Shown piece by piece: positions 41,101 to 55,600 of a DNA stretch of 64,000 bases (position 1 is its first letter; each line of letters starts with the position of its first letter). The position numbers were made by a program, and so were the translations under genes. Where the stretch lies: NCBI RefSeq assembly GCF_024713945.1, contig NC_134679.1, forward strand, positions 2,299,001 through 2,363,000. The letters are read 5' to 3'. The stretch comes from Dermatophagoides farinae. Lineage: Eukaryota; Arthropoda; Arachnida; Sarcoptiformes; Pyroglyphidae. Under the pieces are notes generated by a model that was given only the letters and a program-made list of their open reading frames with translations, did not search any database and was not told the origin of the DNA.

Positions 41101-43883
41101 CTTATATATATTTTTGAGCCTTGTTGTTGTTGTTGTACGGAAACGATTTATTCATTCTTCATTGAATTCCAAACTTACACACATTCTATGTGTGTGTGTG
41201 TCACCAAAATTATTATTTTTCCATTTATAATTTTTTTTTTCTATTTGATGGATCACTTTTTTTTTCTTTGCTTCCCACCGTGGTTACCGGTCATCGTTAG
41301 TTTTTTTTGTGGAGGTTGTACATTGATGATGATGATGAAGCAATAGGAGATGGTTAGTTTCTCCTTAGTGTGATGTTTTTTTTTCAATCGAAATTCTTTC
41401 AGTTAATAATAATAAGGAGAATAGGGTCATCATCATCGTAGTTTTGTTTTTGCCATCCAAAAGGTTTTCTCTTCATATCATATATATTATATTCACGGTA
41501 GATTTACATTAGATTTTCATTTTCAAAAACAAAAAAAAAACATTTATGTCATCACAATGTTTGTGTCAATGTATACAACCTTAATTCTACTTTATCTTTG
41601 TTTTACTACATAAATATTGTTTCAATATTCAATATGATGATGATGATAAAAATCCTCTTGAAACATCATCCTCTCAGTTTGTTGAATTTTGTCCAGTTGA
41701 TTGATTTTTATACTATTCAATGTGTTTGTTGTTGCAAATAATAATAATAATAATAATGACATATTAATAGATCCTTTTGATCATTTATAAGTGGGGGGGG
41801 GGGGTCAAATGGTTTTTTTCCCATTTAAGATGCATTCTTTTTTTTATGGCTGAAAAGATATATTTTTCAAATATTACTGTCAACAATGTTGTCATTAATG
41901 ATGATTATGATGTATGATTAATTATGGTTCATATGATGATGATCCACATGATCTAAGTAAAAAAAAATGGAATGCAATCCACTTGTGTCCACTTGATTGT
42001 TAAGATGTGTGCATGTGTGTGGCAATGAGATTGCTCTTTTTTCTATTCGTTGTTGACCCCAAATTGGATTCAAAGAATTTCAAACTCAAATTCCAAAAAA
42101 TTTGATTCAATTAACAAAAAATTCTATCAATTCTTTTTGGCAAATAAATTCGAATAATGATAGTCTAATTATAACAAACAATAAACTTTCGTAATCAACA
42201 ACAATAACAACAACAACAAATTCGTGTTCGACTTTTGATCTAAAAACAACAACAACGATAATGAAAAAAAATAAAATTCATTATGGTACGATTTTTTTCC
42301 ACATTCTCTTTTGATGATTTGTGTGCAAGAAAAAAAACAAAAACAAAAACATAACATCAACATCAATGATACAATACACGATATTCTGGCCATTTAATCA
42401 AGCGTTTGCAAATTCAGCATTGTTTAGTGGTCAAAATGAAATGATGAAAAACATGAGAAAAAAAATTAATCGTCTTCACTAATTAAACTTGATTCATTCC
42501 ACAAAAATTGTTTGTTTGGCCATCGGGCATAGTTCAAATAATTGTCCAATACTTTAATTTTTAGAAAGAAAAAACCATAAGAAAAATAAATATCATTCAA
42601 GTCCCTGTTCTGGGACCCAACATTTCATAATGAATCATAGAGACAGAGAGTGAAATAAATGGATGAATGCCACTTTTTCATTTTCTTCAATCACATCTTC
42701 ACTGTCTCTAGATCTAGATCAGATATATATTTCATTTAAAATGTACTACTGTTTTTTTTTCTTATTTCTGTCCATCGTGTTTATATATTTATTTTAATAT
42801 ATATCAAAATTATATTAACAACGATAATCGAATAGAAAATGCAGAAGCAAGAAAAAAAAACATTATGTTTATCATTATCATAATTTTGATGATGATCATC
42901 ATCATCAATGATGGTCTGGCTGTCATTGCAGAAAATTGTCATTTGTCAGCTTTGTTAGTATTTTTGTTTTATTAATGAATCGATTTATGTCGTGCCATAT
43001 TTGTTTTCATCATTTATTTCATTTCTGTATGTGATTGTTTGTCTTGCGTATATATTTGTGGACAGATTTTATGTGCTGAAAACCAATTGACAATAACAAC
43101 ATCAACATCAACATCAACAATAATCACAATAATTTTTTGTTTTGTTCGTTTTGTTTTCTCAATCGTTTAGCACCATTGAATGTCCAGATTGGTCTTCCAA
43201 TAATTCGCATTGAATTGGGCAATAGTCTGACGCTTAATTGTACAGTCAGTGGTGGCCCAATTAAAGCTATCGAATGGCTACATAATGGTCGTCCCATATC
43301 GAATATGTTGGCCAGTAGTAATGGTGTTGGTCTATCATCATCATCATCATCATCATTGTCATCATCGGGCATTGGTACCATTGGATCATCATCATCATCA
43401 TCATCTGGTGGCAATGTTGGTGGTGGATTTCGTATACGATTAATTTCCCGTGAAGTTTTACACATTTCTAAAGTAACAAGAAATGATCGTGGGATGTATC
43501 AATGTGTTGCATTTAATGATTTTGATTCAGCACAAGCACAAGTTCAATTACAACTTGGTGGTAAGTTTTTTTTTATTACTTTTTCGATTCATTGATTGAT
43601 CGATATTTTTTTTGTGGGGAAAAAAATATATTTAAAATCTAACCTTTTTTATTTTGTCAATTTCTTTTCTAGATAATGCACCACAATTATTATCGGTATT
43701 TTCCGAACAAACGTTACAACCAGGTCAACCATTATCATTGAAGGTAAGTTTTTTTTTGTCCAATATTTCATTAGCTAATATATGAAAAAAAAACAAAATT
43801 TATAGATTGAACAAAAACTTGTACACACACACCGATGACAATCCCAAACGACAACATCTACAACGACAATGATGATAAACATC

Positions 43884-43925
<42 letters not shown>

Positions 43926-46900
43926 AAAAAATCTTGTTTAATCAAGCAATAGTAGTATCGAATTGAATGATTGAATGAATCAACATTGGCAATATTTTCG
44001 ATTTCTGCCGAAAAAAAGATCCATATCCTCAATAGTAATAATAATAAGGATGTAGATGAAATTAGATTGATTGGTTTTTTTCCTTTTTCTTCTCTTTCTT
44101 CGTTTTTTTCCTTTTTATCAGGTTTACTTTACAGATTCTGTGGAAGTCATTTTTTTCTAGTGTTTTTTTCTGGTTGTTTTAGCCTGTCATCAAATCAGAG
44201 AATCCGGGAAAAAAAGTATGAGAAAGTTGATCAATTGATTGATTGATTGATTATAGAGGTTGAACCAAAAAAAAAAAAAAAGAGAATACATTGAAAATAT
44301 TGTGTTTGTGAATCTAAGATTCTTGTTATTAATTCCAAATTCATTTATAAAACATATATTACAGAATGTTTTATATACTTATATTATGGTGTTTTCATCA
44401 TAGAATCTATAGAGAAAATGTGAATTTTAAGATGGTAAACCTTGTTATCATCAAAAAAAAAAAAATGAAATGAAATTTACTGGTAAAACATCACATGATA
44501 TTGATCACATCATTGCTTACGGGCTATTCTAGCGGAAAACTTTGCCAGTTATTATCACCTATTTTTTTGTCATCATTTTTCACAGAAAAAAAAATAATAA
44601 TTTCATTTTGAAATTCAATTTTGTAAACAAAATACCATTATATACCAGCAGAATCTCATTTTTCTTACATTATTTTGCTTCAAGCATTGTATGCAGTCAT
44701 ATTGTGAAGCAAAAAAAAATATGATTCTGATAATAATAATAATAATGACCTTTCCATTAAAATCGCGATTTTTTTCTCATTCGAATTGATATATCAGAAG
44801 CATCATGCGGCAAAATATCGATTTTATCATTTGTTGCTCATTATTCAATTCTGATATTTGCGGCAATATTAGCGTGAAAATTTTTCAATTTTATTATTTT
44901 GCTCTTTTTTTTCCTTGGATCGATTTTTTTTTGCCGCCACATACGATTGTTGATTGATTTTTGATGGCAATTTTTCTTCACTTCGTTTTTTTTTTGGTTT
45001 TGTGTTCACTATATATATGATGACCTTGTGCTGTTATTGTTCATCCATTGTATTTATGATCTTCGAAATGCAAATGATCATTTTTTTTCGGGTCGGATAT
45101 GTGAAAATGGATGTGAAAAAGAAAAGAAAAATTCATTTTTTTTTCATTCTAACCAAATTCCTCGGGCTTAAATCAAATGCGATCCGTCCGAATGAACCGA
45201 AACAACAACAACGGAAATGTTGCTATATGGATGGGAAAAAAAATATAGAAATTTTTTGTGCATCCAAAATATCCATGTGTCAGTCCCCTCAGTATCTGTG
45301 AATGATGATAATAATAAATCAGCCATTCAATTCGATCTGATGATTGATTTTTTTTCACATTTTTTTCTGCGTTCGATACATTGGATTTTTTTTTCTCATC
45401 TTTTGTCATTATTATTATCATCAATTTTTTTTCCTATTCTATTTTGCTTGTTTTTTTTCTCGGATTTGCATCCACTATTTTGACTGATGATATGATATGT
45501 ATGTATATGTAGAAAATCTAATGAAAATTATTACTCAGTCATCATCATCATCAAATGTTTATGTTTACTAGTGATCCATTTTCACTGACATTAATTTTTT
45601 TTTCTGCTGATTATGTCTATTTTTTCACTGTTCACTTGTCGTTGTTGTTGTTGTTGGCGATGGCGATAATTTTACATTAACACTGTATCATCATCATATA
45701 TAGTATATAGTAATTCTAATAATCTTTTTATTTTGCATTTTATCTATTGTTCTAAAATAGTGTATTGCATCAGGAAATCCGATACCACAAGTTTTATGGC
45801 ATGTCTATGACAAGTTACCGATACCCGATCATCTGGCTAGATATCGAATTGGTGATTATGTAACAAGAGATTCGTTATTGGTCAGCTATGTCAACATATC
45901 ATCCATACTACCCGAAGGTTTGTTTGTTTTCATGTCAACTGAATTTTGGAGTTATTTTTTTTTATTTATAAAATTTTCACATTGTTATTTCATCGTCTTT
46001 TTTTTTTCTTTCCTGTCAGATGGTGGCCTATATACTTGCCAAGCAATGAATGATGTTGCAACCATACAACATACAGCTCGTATTAATGTATATGGACGGC
46101 CAACTATAAGACGTATGCCAAACATGACCTCAGTTGCAGGTGAAAGTATTTCAATTACATGTCCAGTTGGTGGATATCCAATCGATTCGATTGTTTGGGA
46201 ACGAGGTTTGATCATGCTTGTTTTCTTAATAAGAAAATAATTTTCATTTTTTTTTTAATTTTAGATTCTGTACGTCTTCCATATAATCACCGACAAAAAG
46301 TGTTCACAAATGGCACCCTTACCGTTAATGAGCTTGAACGTGTTACCGATGAAGGAATTTATACATGTATAGCTCGTAATAAAGATGATATTCGTTCAAG
46401 TGCCAAAACTTCATTCTCACTCAAAGTATTTGGTATGTTGTTGTTTTATTTCATAATAATATTATTCATCTGTTTTTAATATTTATTCATATCAGATGAT
46501 AATTTTTCCAGTCAAATCGATGTATGTATGAGAGTGTGTGTGTAAGGAAAATTGTATTAAGTTTTGTTTCCATTTAATGTGTTTGCTATTTTTCTTCATC
46601 ATCAGTAACTTGTTTCATTTACCATGATAATCCAACCTTAATGAATGAATGAATGAATGGATATATAAAAATGAAATGAAAATGTTTGCCAAAAACTTGA
46701 AAACAAAAATTTAGAATATAAAAGCTTGATGACAAACATTTGTTTGTCTATCCCCTACAACCAAAAAAAAAAAAAAACGATGACGACGTGCTCAGAATTG
46801 TCGAATTTCAAATCATTCGATTCAAAGTTTGTTTATGAAAAACTTAAAATGAGAGAATCAAACTTTGAAATCACCAGCTTTTGTTGATGTTGTTGATTTT

Positions 46901-49900
46901 TTTTCTGGTTTATCGAGAATATTATAGAATTTCAAAAAGAAAATGAAAACCAATATATATATATAAAAAAAAGAACAAACATGAAAAATTCGAAAATGAG
47001 AAACCGAAATGAATAGCTCATTCGATGAAGATGATTATCATCGACAATGAATGAAAGAAAAGATAATAGTCATTTGAGCCAATATCATCATCATCATCAT
47101 CATCATTATATCATCCGGTAATTTTTTTTTGCACATTTTCATTTGTGATATAGTTTTCAACTGTTGAAAATATAAATCGTTTATCGATGTAAATCGATAC
47201 ATTTTATATGTATGTATGTGGAGAATCATTTTCATCATCCAAATGATATATTCAATATAGTTCCTAGTTGGCTACCAAATAAAAAAAAATTCCACATCTC
47301 TAGAATCTATATCGGTTTCATTATTTCATTTTAATATTTTAGTGATGTTTTTTTTTCGGAAATTTCCATCAACGACCGCGCGACCACAATGTTGTTGATC
47401 ATCGATTACTGACAAAAAAAAAAAATTTTTTTTTCTTGAATTCTTTCATCGCAGAATAAATAATAAATAAACACGTATGATGATGAGAAAAAGAAAACCT
47501 TAAGGGTCCTATAGCCAGAGCCAATCATGTTTTTTTTCTCATTTTCCATCCAAAGTAATAGTTCAAGGCTGAATTTGTTTTCAACAAAAAAAACGAGAAT
47601 ATTTCCCATTACTTATCCGATAAATTTTCTTTTCTAGCCGCCGAGAAAATATTCTATTCTCATTTTATATTTACAGTTAAATAAACACTCATTCATTCAT
47701 TCAACCAAACCATTTGAAGTCAACTTTGAAATCGACAAACAAACAAACAAACAAACATGACCGAAAAAAATTTCCTATTTAGGTTATACTGAATGTTTAT
47801 TTGGAAATGCGATTGAATCTTTGGTAATTAGATTTACGGAATATTATTACGGAATTCATTCTTTTCATCTACAATTGCCCATCGAATTTATTGACATATG
47901 ATGATTTTGATGAATATATATGAAATTAATTTGATCCTTGCAATCAAGCATGATGAAAATGTGTATTTTATTTTTTTTTTTTTCAATACAAAACATTTTT
48001 ATTCACCAGGTGAATATCAATCAATTTACTATATTGTCATTGTATGCATTGAATGTATTTTTGATAGATTTCGATGATGATGATGGTGATGATAACAAAA
48101 GTGAGCATTCATGCATACCCAAAAAAAAAGACAATTTGGTCCATGTGTTGTTGAGAAAAATTTTGTTATTGTTGTTGGAAAATGAATTATTTGCTTGAAT
48201 GAACATACATAAATACATACTAACTCTTATTGGATAAATCCAACTATTCAATCTTCACATCATCATCATCATCATTTTTTTTGTTGTTGTTGATAGAAAT
48301 TCTGAATTCATCAGAATAGAATCAATTATTATTATTAGAATTGTTTAATATTTCAAACGAATTTTTTTTTGTGCCTTTGCATTAAGTTTTCATTTCCAAT
48401 TTGGACATAACAGAATTTTATCATCATCATCATATATCTCATCATCGGTATTCATTCATTCAGTCATTTCTATTTTTTTTTGTCTTTAAGTTTGTCCGAA
48501 AAAAAATGATATTTGCACTCAAAAGACTCAACACTATTCCCACAAGTGAATTGTTTTTTAATCAAATTCCCTTCATATATTTAGTTTCTGATCTGCTTGT
48601 TGTTGTTGTTGTTGTTCAGAAAAACAAATTCTATACATCAAGAGCCAAACAACAAATATTAGATTGATATATCCAAAAGTATGAAAGAATGATAAAAAAA
48701 AAGTTTGTCAGAAATGAAAAATCAACCATCAAAATTGTGTTGTCAAATTGTGAACTTTGTCATCATCATCATTATTTTTTTAGAGATAGAATTTTAGCAA
48801 AAAAAAAAAAAAATGATTTTAAGTTCTTTCAATTGATTTCTTATCGAATTTTCATTTTTTTTTCTTTCGTTTCCATTTTGAGTTATTGGGTTACCAGAAA
48901 AAAAACATATTAACGTCAATGTGTGTGTGTGGGCTCTAAGTTTATGATGAAATTATCAACGACGACGACGACGACGACAACTACGACAAAAATCGGAAAA
49001 GAATGTGAATTGAGCGAGAAAAAAAAATCGGAAAAAAAGTATAGACAGTAGTATGAAGAAGAAAAAAAAACTATTATCATTATCATTTGTGTATTGAGTG
49101 TATGAGTTTTGTCAAATTATTAATAGCACACATTCTTCAGTATTTTTTTTTCTTGGTTATTCCGATAAGCAAATTTTTATTTTTTTTTTTGACGCCACCA
49201 TTCTCGATAAATTCGTTTTGTTCGATTTTTTTTCTGTTTTGGTTCGGTTTTTTTATTTCTCTCGCATTCTTTTCGTTACGGGTCGATTTTCCATATTCTA
49301 GAATTTTTTTTTTCGTTCAAAGAGGGGGGATATATTGCTATTCTTCGATTTTGGTTTATTATTATCGATCGATTTGAAAAAAGCGATGGTGAATGGTGGC
49401 TTCTTTTTTTTTCTCTCCATCAAAATCATCATAATCACCAAATAGAGATGGATGAAATGAATCATTTCGCTTTCTTCTTTTTTTTGAATTCTTTTTTTCA
49501 TGTTTCATTCATTTATTTTTTTTTTGTTTCTAATTGACGATAAAAACGACCGCAAAAGTCGCGAAAAAAATGGGACAATTTTAATTGACACATCGTCACT
49601 GTGTTTTTGTGTGTGTGTATGTGTGTGAATGATAATCTTGAAAGAACAGAAAATTAAAATGAAAACCAAAAAAAAGTCCAATAATAAAACAGATAGAAAA
49701 AAAAGAATCTGCAAACACATCAATAATCAATAAACCATTTGTTAAAGTGTGTGTGTGTAGGTTCGTCTTCGTTTGTTTTTTTCTCTCTTGAATTCTTCAT
49801 GCCTTCCACAAGATTGAAAAAAGAAGTAAAAAAAAAACGAAATTAATGGTTATACACTATTAGTCTGTGTGTGTGCACTTGGACCGACGATTGATTTGTC

Positions 49901-50421
49901 TGATTGAACCACTTTCATCTCCTCCTATTTTTCGTATATTTTTTTTCATTCTCATTGAAACCCAAATAGTTGTATACATCTTGTATATACATACTGATGT
50001 GAGCTATAAAGCAAGCAACCTAAAACAGATACAACAAGAAAAAAATAAAACCAATCAATTGATTATGACTTTGATGAAGCACTCAATTCACCAATTGTGT
50101 CATATAGAATTTTTTCTCCATTTTTTTTTTTGATGAAACTTACTAAACAAATATGTTGACTTGCTACTTCATTCACATTTTATTTTTTTTTTATTGATCA
50201 TATAATCATACAAGAATTTTTTTTTCTCATTGTTGATGAGTATTGTTCGAGTATCATATATAACAACAGAATCATCAAAGAAACTATCTACTAACTAGAT
50301 GTTTATATTGATGATGATTATGATGGTGATGGTGATGGTGGTGGCCCATATCATTTCTACATTGAGTGTCCAATTTCTAATTATCACTGAACATCACATA
50401 TGAACAAATTGAGTGTTTTTT

Positions 50422-50455
<34 letters not shown>

Positions 50456-52586
50456 ATCAAGCTTGATGATTTTGAATATCTAAAATTACCAAATGTCGAT
50501 TTTCATCAATATCAACCGATATCTATCGATGATGATGATGGCTATTATTATTACAGCTTCTTTTTTTTCGATTGCCTTGGAAATTATTTCATTTTTATTA
50601 TTATTATTACTCACCCACATACACTCATTTTGACTATAGTAAAACTGGTCATCATTTTTTGTTTTCTTCATGTTTTACATATATAAAAACATTCTGTGAA
50701 TTATTGCTATCATCATTATTATTATTATATATATATGGCCGAAAAATATTCGATTAATAATAATTGTACAAAGGAAAGCTAAAGAGTGGCTAAAACCCGT
50801 TCTGAATTTTGTTGATGAATTTTTTTTTTTTTTTTTTTTTGGTTCTTTTGAATAAATGAATTTTTCTAATTTCATTATATCATCATAGCTACGATAGCTA
50901 CGATATATATTATACATTGTTATGTCATTGTTGTGTTGTTATGTTGTTGATGTTGTTGTCGAATGATTTATATTAAATTGATCGATGTTATTTCCGTTTA
51001 TATTATCATTATTATTATTATTACTACTACTATATACATATTATTAAAGTAGATTTTGAGAGTGAAAAAAAAAATTATCAGAATAATAATGTAATATATT
51101 GGATCATTCATTCATTCAATTGGTATGAGCCATTTAGTTGGTCGTTGATTCGCTCATATGATGATGATGATGATGATAATGGTAAACGTAAAAAAAAGCG
51201 CTACTAGTAGTAGTCTACTATTGATATATACGTTGTTATCGTTTATTGTCGGTTCATTGGCATGTTTTTGTGGAACTTATGATGTCCATCTGAATTATAC
51301 GATGAAATGATGATAATATAGCCATGTTTTTGTGTGTGTGTGTGTGTGTCGGAACCGACTAAAACAAAATGAAAATGTGAATGTCAATAGCTTTGTCTTA
51401 TATATATAAACCATATAAAACAATGGATTCATATATTGCTCAATCATTTTAATGATTTCTCTCTCTCTCTCTCTCTCTCTCCCATATCGTTCATTTTTGT
51501 TTTTTTTTGTGGTTTATTCATTTTGTTTTGTCTTTCTCTCTTTTTTTTGATATGTTTTATATTCGTTGTCGAGTCATCATCACCATCATCATCATTGTTT
51601 GGTCGTTTATTAATTATGATTAAAACCAAATCGTATTTATATGATTTGTCGGTGTGTGTATGTGTGTAGATTCTATTTAGGTTGGTTAGTCGATTAGTTG
51701 GTGGTCGAAATTGAATATGTAGTTGCGGTATACATAAAATTTTGACTATTTTTCAGCTTGAATTTTTCTTCCCTTTTTTTTATATTTCATATCCAATCTC
51801 TATGGATTCTGTGCCACTTTATTTCTTTCATTCTGTCTATCTCAATGTATGTATGTCAGGATATTGATAGTCGATACATTATCAATATATTATACACAAT
51901 ACGTTCATTTTAGATGAATGAATTCACATGCACACACACACACACACATAGTGAATGGACAATATATGATAGAAGCAAACTACAATTATTACTGCCTAAA
52001 ATTGATGATGAACACGAGAATAGAGAGAAAAAATGGAATGAAATGAAACCCTCCCCCCTTACCAAAAAAAAAACGACAAGAACAACAACAACAAAAACAA
52101 ACCAAAAGAAGACGATGAAGAATTATTAATAGTGTTTTTTCTTACTTTCATTCTCTCCCCATGTGTTTTTATGTGTGTGTGTGTGTGTGTGTGTGTGTTT
52201 GGCGACCATTATTATTAATAGTCATAATTATGATCCAGTTATAACATGAGACTTGAATGTGAAAAAAAATCGATCGAAGAATATGGGGGTGGTGGTTTTG
52301 TAATGAAAAACAAACAAAAAAAAAGAAAATACAACAAAATATTCACTTCTGGTTGTTGTTGTTGTTGTTGTTGTTATTGTTGATTTTTTGATCTTTGGTC
52401 TATTCCATGGTACAAGATATTGTTGGATATTATTAAACAAGAATCATCACTATCATCATCATGACAAACCCTCTGAATTACTATTATGAAAAAATAACCA
52501 CAATGAAAAACTAAATAGTTTTTTTTTGCCTTTGGAATTTTTCTTTGGCGATCCAGGAATTCTTTTGGATTGTCGATTATTAATTT

Positions 52587-52617
<31 letters not shown>

Positions 52618-55600
52618 ATGACTTTTGTTTTTTTTCTATTCAAGAGATTGTTGGGCCTCAATAAACATCTAATATGGGGTAAAAAAATATATATAGGCCC
52701 CTGAAGAGAAAGAAAGAAAGATTCATACAAACATTTGAATGATAATTTTTTTTTTGGATCATAGTCCCCGCTGTGTGTGCTTTGTGCTTCAAATACCGAT
52801 GGGCATAACAAAACAAAACGAAATAATGAAAATGAAGAGAAAAAAAAAGAAATCCAAGACAAGATAATTTCTAATGCTATTTAATGATGACTATTTACTA
52901 TATACTTATCATTTCTCTTTTTTTTATCTTTTCTCAAATCTATGAATCTCATCATCTACTCATTCTTTTTTTACTACTACTGCTATAGTAGATTTCTCTC
53001 ATTAATATTTCGTTTCTTTTGATAAATCAGATGAGATGGAAAATATAAAACAAAAAATATTCGAATCAAATCTTTATGAGTTAATGAGAAAAAGAAAAGA
53101 AAAGAAAATGAATCTTGATTTTGTTTTGGAATTATGAAGAAATATATATTGGTTTAATTGAAAATAATTTTCATTTCAAATTCTCTAATTTCTTTCTATT
53201 TTTTTGGCTTTTCTTTTACTTTTGTTGTTGTTGTTGTTTTAGATGATTATAATAATGATAATGATAAGAATTTATTCATTATTCTTTCAATAATTCTTGG
53301 AATGAACAAAATGTTCATGTTTCTTCTTTTCACTGTCAGATGATGATGAATGAATTCATTTCATTCTCTATATATATATACAATATTACGACCAAGAAGT
53401 AGAAATAGAGAAAAGATAAACAAACATCACAAAACTGAACTCGATATCTTGTAGCTTTCAAATTCCAGTCAATAGTTGTGTAGATAAGATTTTTGGTCTA
53501 TATTTTTTTTCTGTATATACTTTAAAATAAAATTCTCTTCATCATTGAATTATTCCGTTTATCATTTGAATTATTATTATGCTCGTTATCGTTTGGCATC
53601 AATTTTTTGTTGTTATATCTATCTGGGTTATATCGATGATGGTGATGGGAGAAGGAGAAAAAAAAATTTAAATTCTTTACTTCAAATAGAAAGGAATATC
53701 ATCATCAAATTTTATTCGCTTTAAATATTGAAATTTTTTTTCCGCCGAAATTCTTGAATTCTTGAAAAAGAAAAATTATTATTGTTGTTGTTATGGAGCA
53801 CAGGATCATCTCTTGAAAAAGAAAAATTATTATTGTTGTTGTTATGGAGCACAGAACTCTATTTCGATGTTTGTAAAAAAAATTTATCATCATCTTTTAA
53901 ACGATCAAAAACGTTATGCTATTCCGTTGGTTGGATCAATAGATTGTATCGATCATATTTTTTCCAATGAAAAATTCTTTACATTTTCATTTATAATTTA
54001 TCTAATCTATCCTATTATTATTGATACATATTATAGAATCCATTTATTATCATCATCATTATGATGTGGAAATATTTCTCATTCACCCTCATCCATTCCA
54101 ACATCTATCACAAACATAATGATTTCTAATACATTCATATATACACCACCACTACACAGAGAGATATGTTGTGTGTATAATTGTTTTTTTCGGTGAAAAA
54201 AAAACATTGGCTTTACTTCTGAAAATCATTTTAATTTGCTAATTTTTGTTTATTGTTTTGCAGAATTTGACTTGTTTTTTTTGGCAATAATGTCCTGATT
54301 CTGATTCTGATTATTATATGACCACAAATAAAAAAACAAAAAAAAAAATGAAATCGCCACCCAAACAAATTGTTTGAAAGAAAAAATAAATAAAATACAA
54401 ATCAACAGAAATACGATTCACAGCGGCAGCAATAACAACAACAACAACAACAACAGCAAGTCATTTGAGAAGCAAAAATTCTTGATTCACAGTTTTTATT
54501 ATTATTACTTGGTTTTGGCTCGATGATTTCATCGTACAAAAAAAATTATTCTTCATGTTAAAACATTTGGGATATTTATGCGCATTTAATTGCTTAAATA
54601 TCATGTCTGCTTGTGTTTGTGTTGTTTATATTTTCTTTTTTTTTTCGTTTGTTTGTTTGCTTCGTTGATTTTCTTCTGTTGTCGTCGTCGTTGTTGTTGT
54701 TTATGGGCATCAAATTACCGATTATATTCTTCCGTTTGGATTGCTTGTTGTAATTGTTGTGTGTTTATTTGTTTTCCGATTCTATGTGTTTTAATATTTC
54801 ATGTTTTAGATATATATATATATTAAGATTTACCGCCATCATGAAGAATTCTATCATGTAGAATCTATATATTTATGCTAATTCATCTTTATATTTATGT
54901 TACATATGTGTCATTCGGTGTAAATGAAATGATTCACATTCACATTATATTTTGTATACTTGGTTTTTTTTCTTTGTTTCATAGCTAGTCCAAAATCTAA
55001 ATCTTTTTCTTTCTTTACTATAATATAGTACAGAATGGGCGTTATTATTATTATTTCGTAATTTATTTCCATACGGTTCGAAGAATCAGAATGTTGTTGT
55101 TTTTGGTTGTTGTTGTTGTTGTTTTTTTTTATTCGTACAAGAAATATTATTTTTTTCTTCATCATTTAAACCAAACAATTTTCATTGATAATGATGATGA
55201 TGATGATCACATCTCTAATGGTTCGTCAAATTTGTTTCTATCGGTCGTTTAGTTTATTTTCTCTTGCTTTTATATAAATCGACTCATTACCATAATTTAA
55301 TTGAGGCCTTATAGCATATATATATTCATCGTTCCGTTTCAACAAATTCACCAATGTAACCATTTTCATTTTTGCTATCAGCAAGAAGATGTAAAACTAC
55401 TAAATAAATGAATGAATAAATGCATAAATGGGTTGATGAATGAATAAATGAATGAATTGAGTGAATGAACACGCAATCACCACACACACACACACACACA
55501 CACGTTCAATACGAAAAAAACGTATGGTTCCAAGGTTTTATTTTTGCTTCCATTCAATATACCAACCATATATAATATGCATATAGAATATTCTATACAT

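Larger units (their letters stand above)
38967..43170 (+). other. Dscam: Intron 7 (4204 bp), between Ig3 and Ig4
   Basis: No exon is supported. It holds (GT)n near 39313 and 39379, a (GGT)n run at 40119-40153, poly-G at 41793-41804, CAA repeats and T-runs. Confidence 0.75.

Noticed and set aside
43124-43465. Asp-rich open frame on the minus strand opposite Ig4
   Set aside because: It is the shadow of exon 8. The Asp run is the reverse complement of the TCA repeats.
48507-48667. ATG-led open frame in intron 12, considered as a possible alternative first exon
   Set aside because: It has a Val run from GTT repeats, no signal peptide, no in-phase donor leading to exon 13 and no homology.
50761-50815. 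Short stretch reading as a lysine/tryptophan-rich peptide in intron 12
   Set aside because: It is only about 18 codons with no splice sites in phase; chance.
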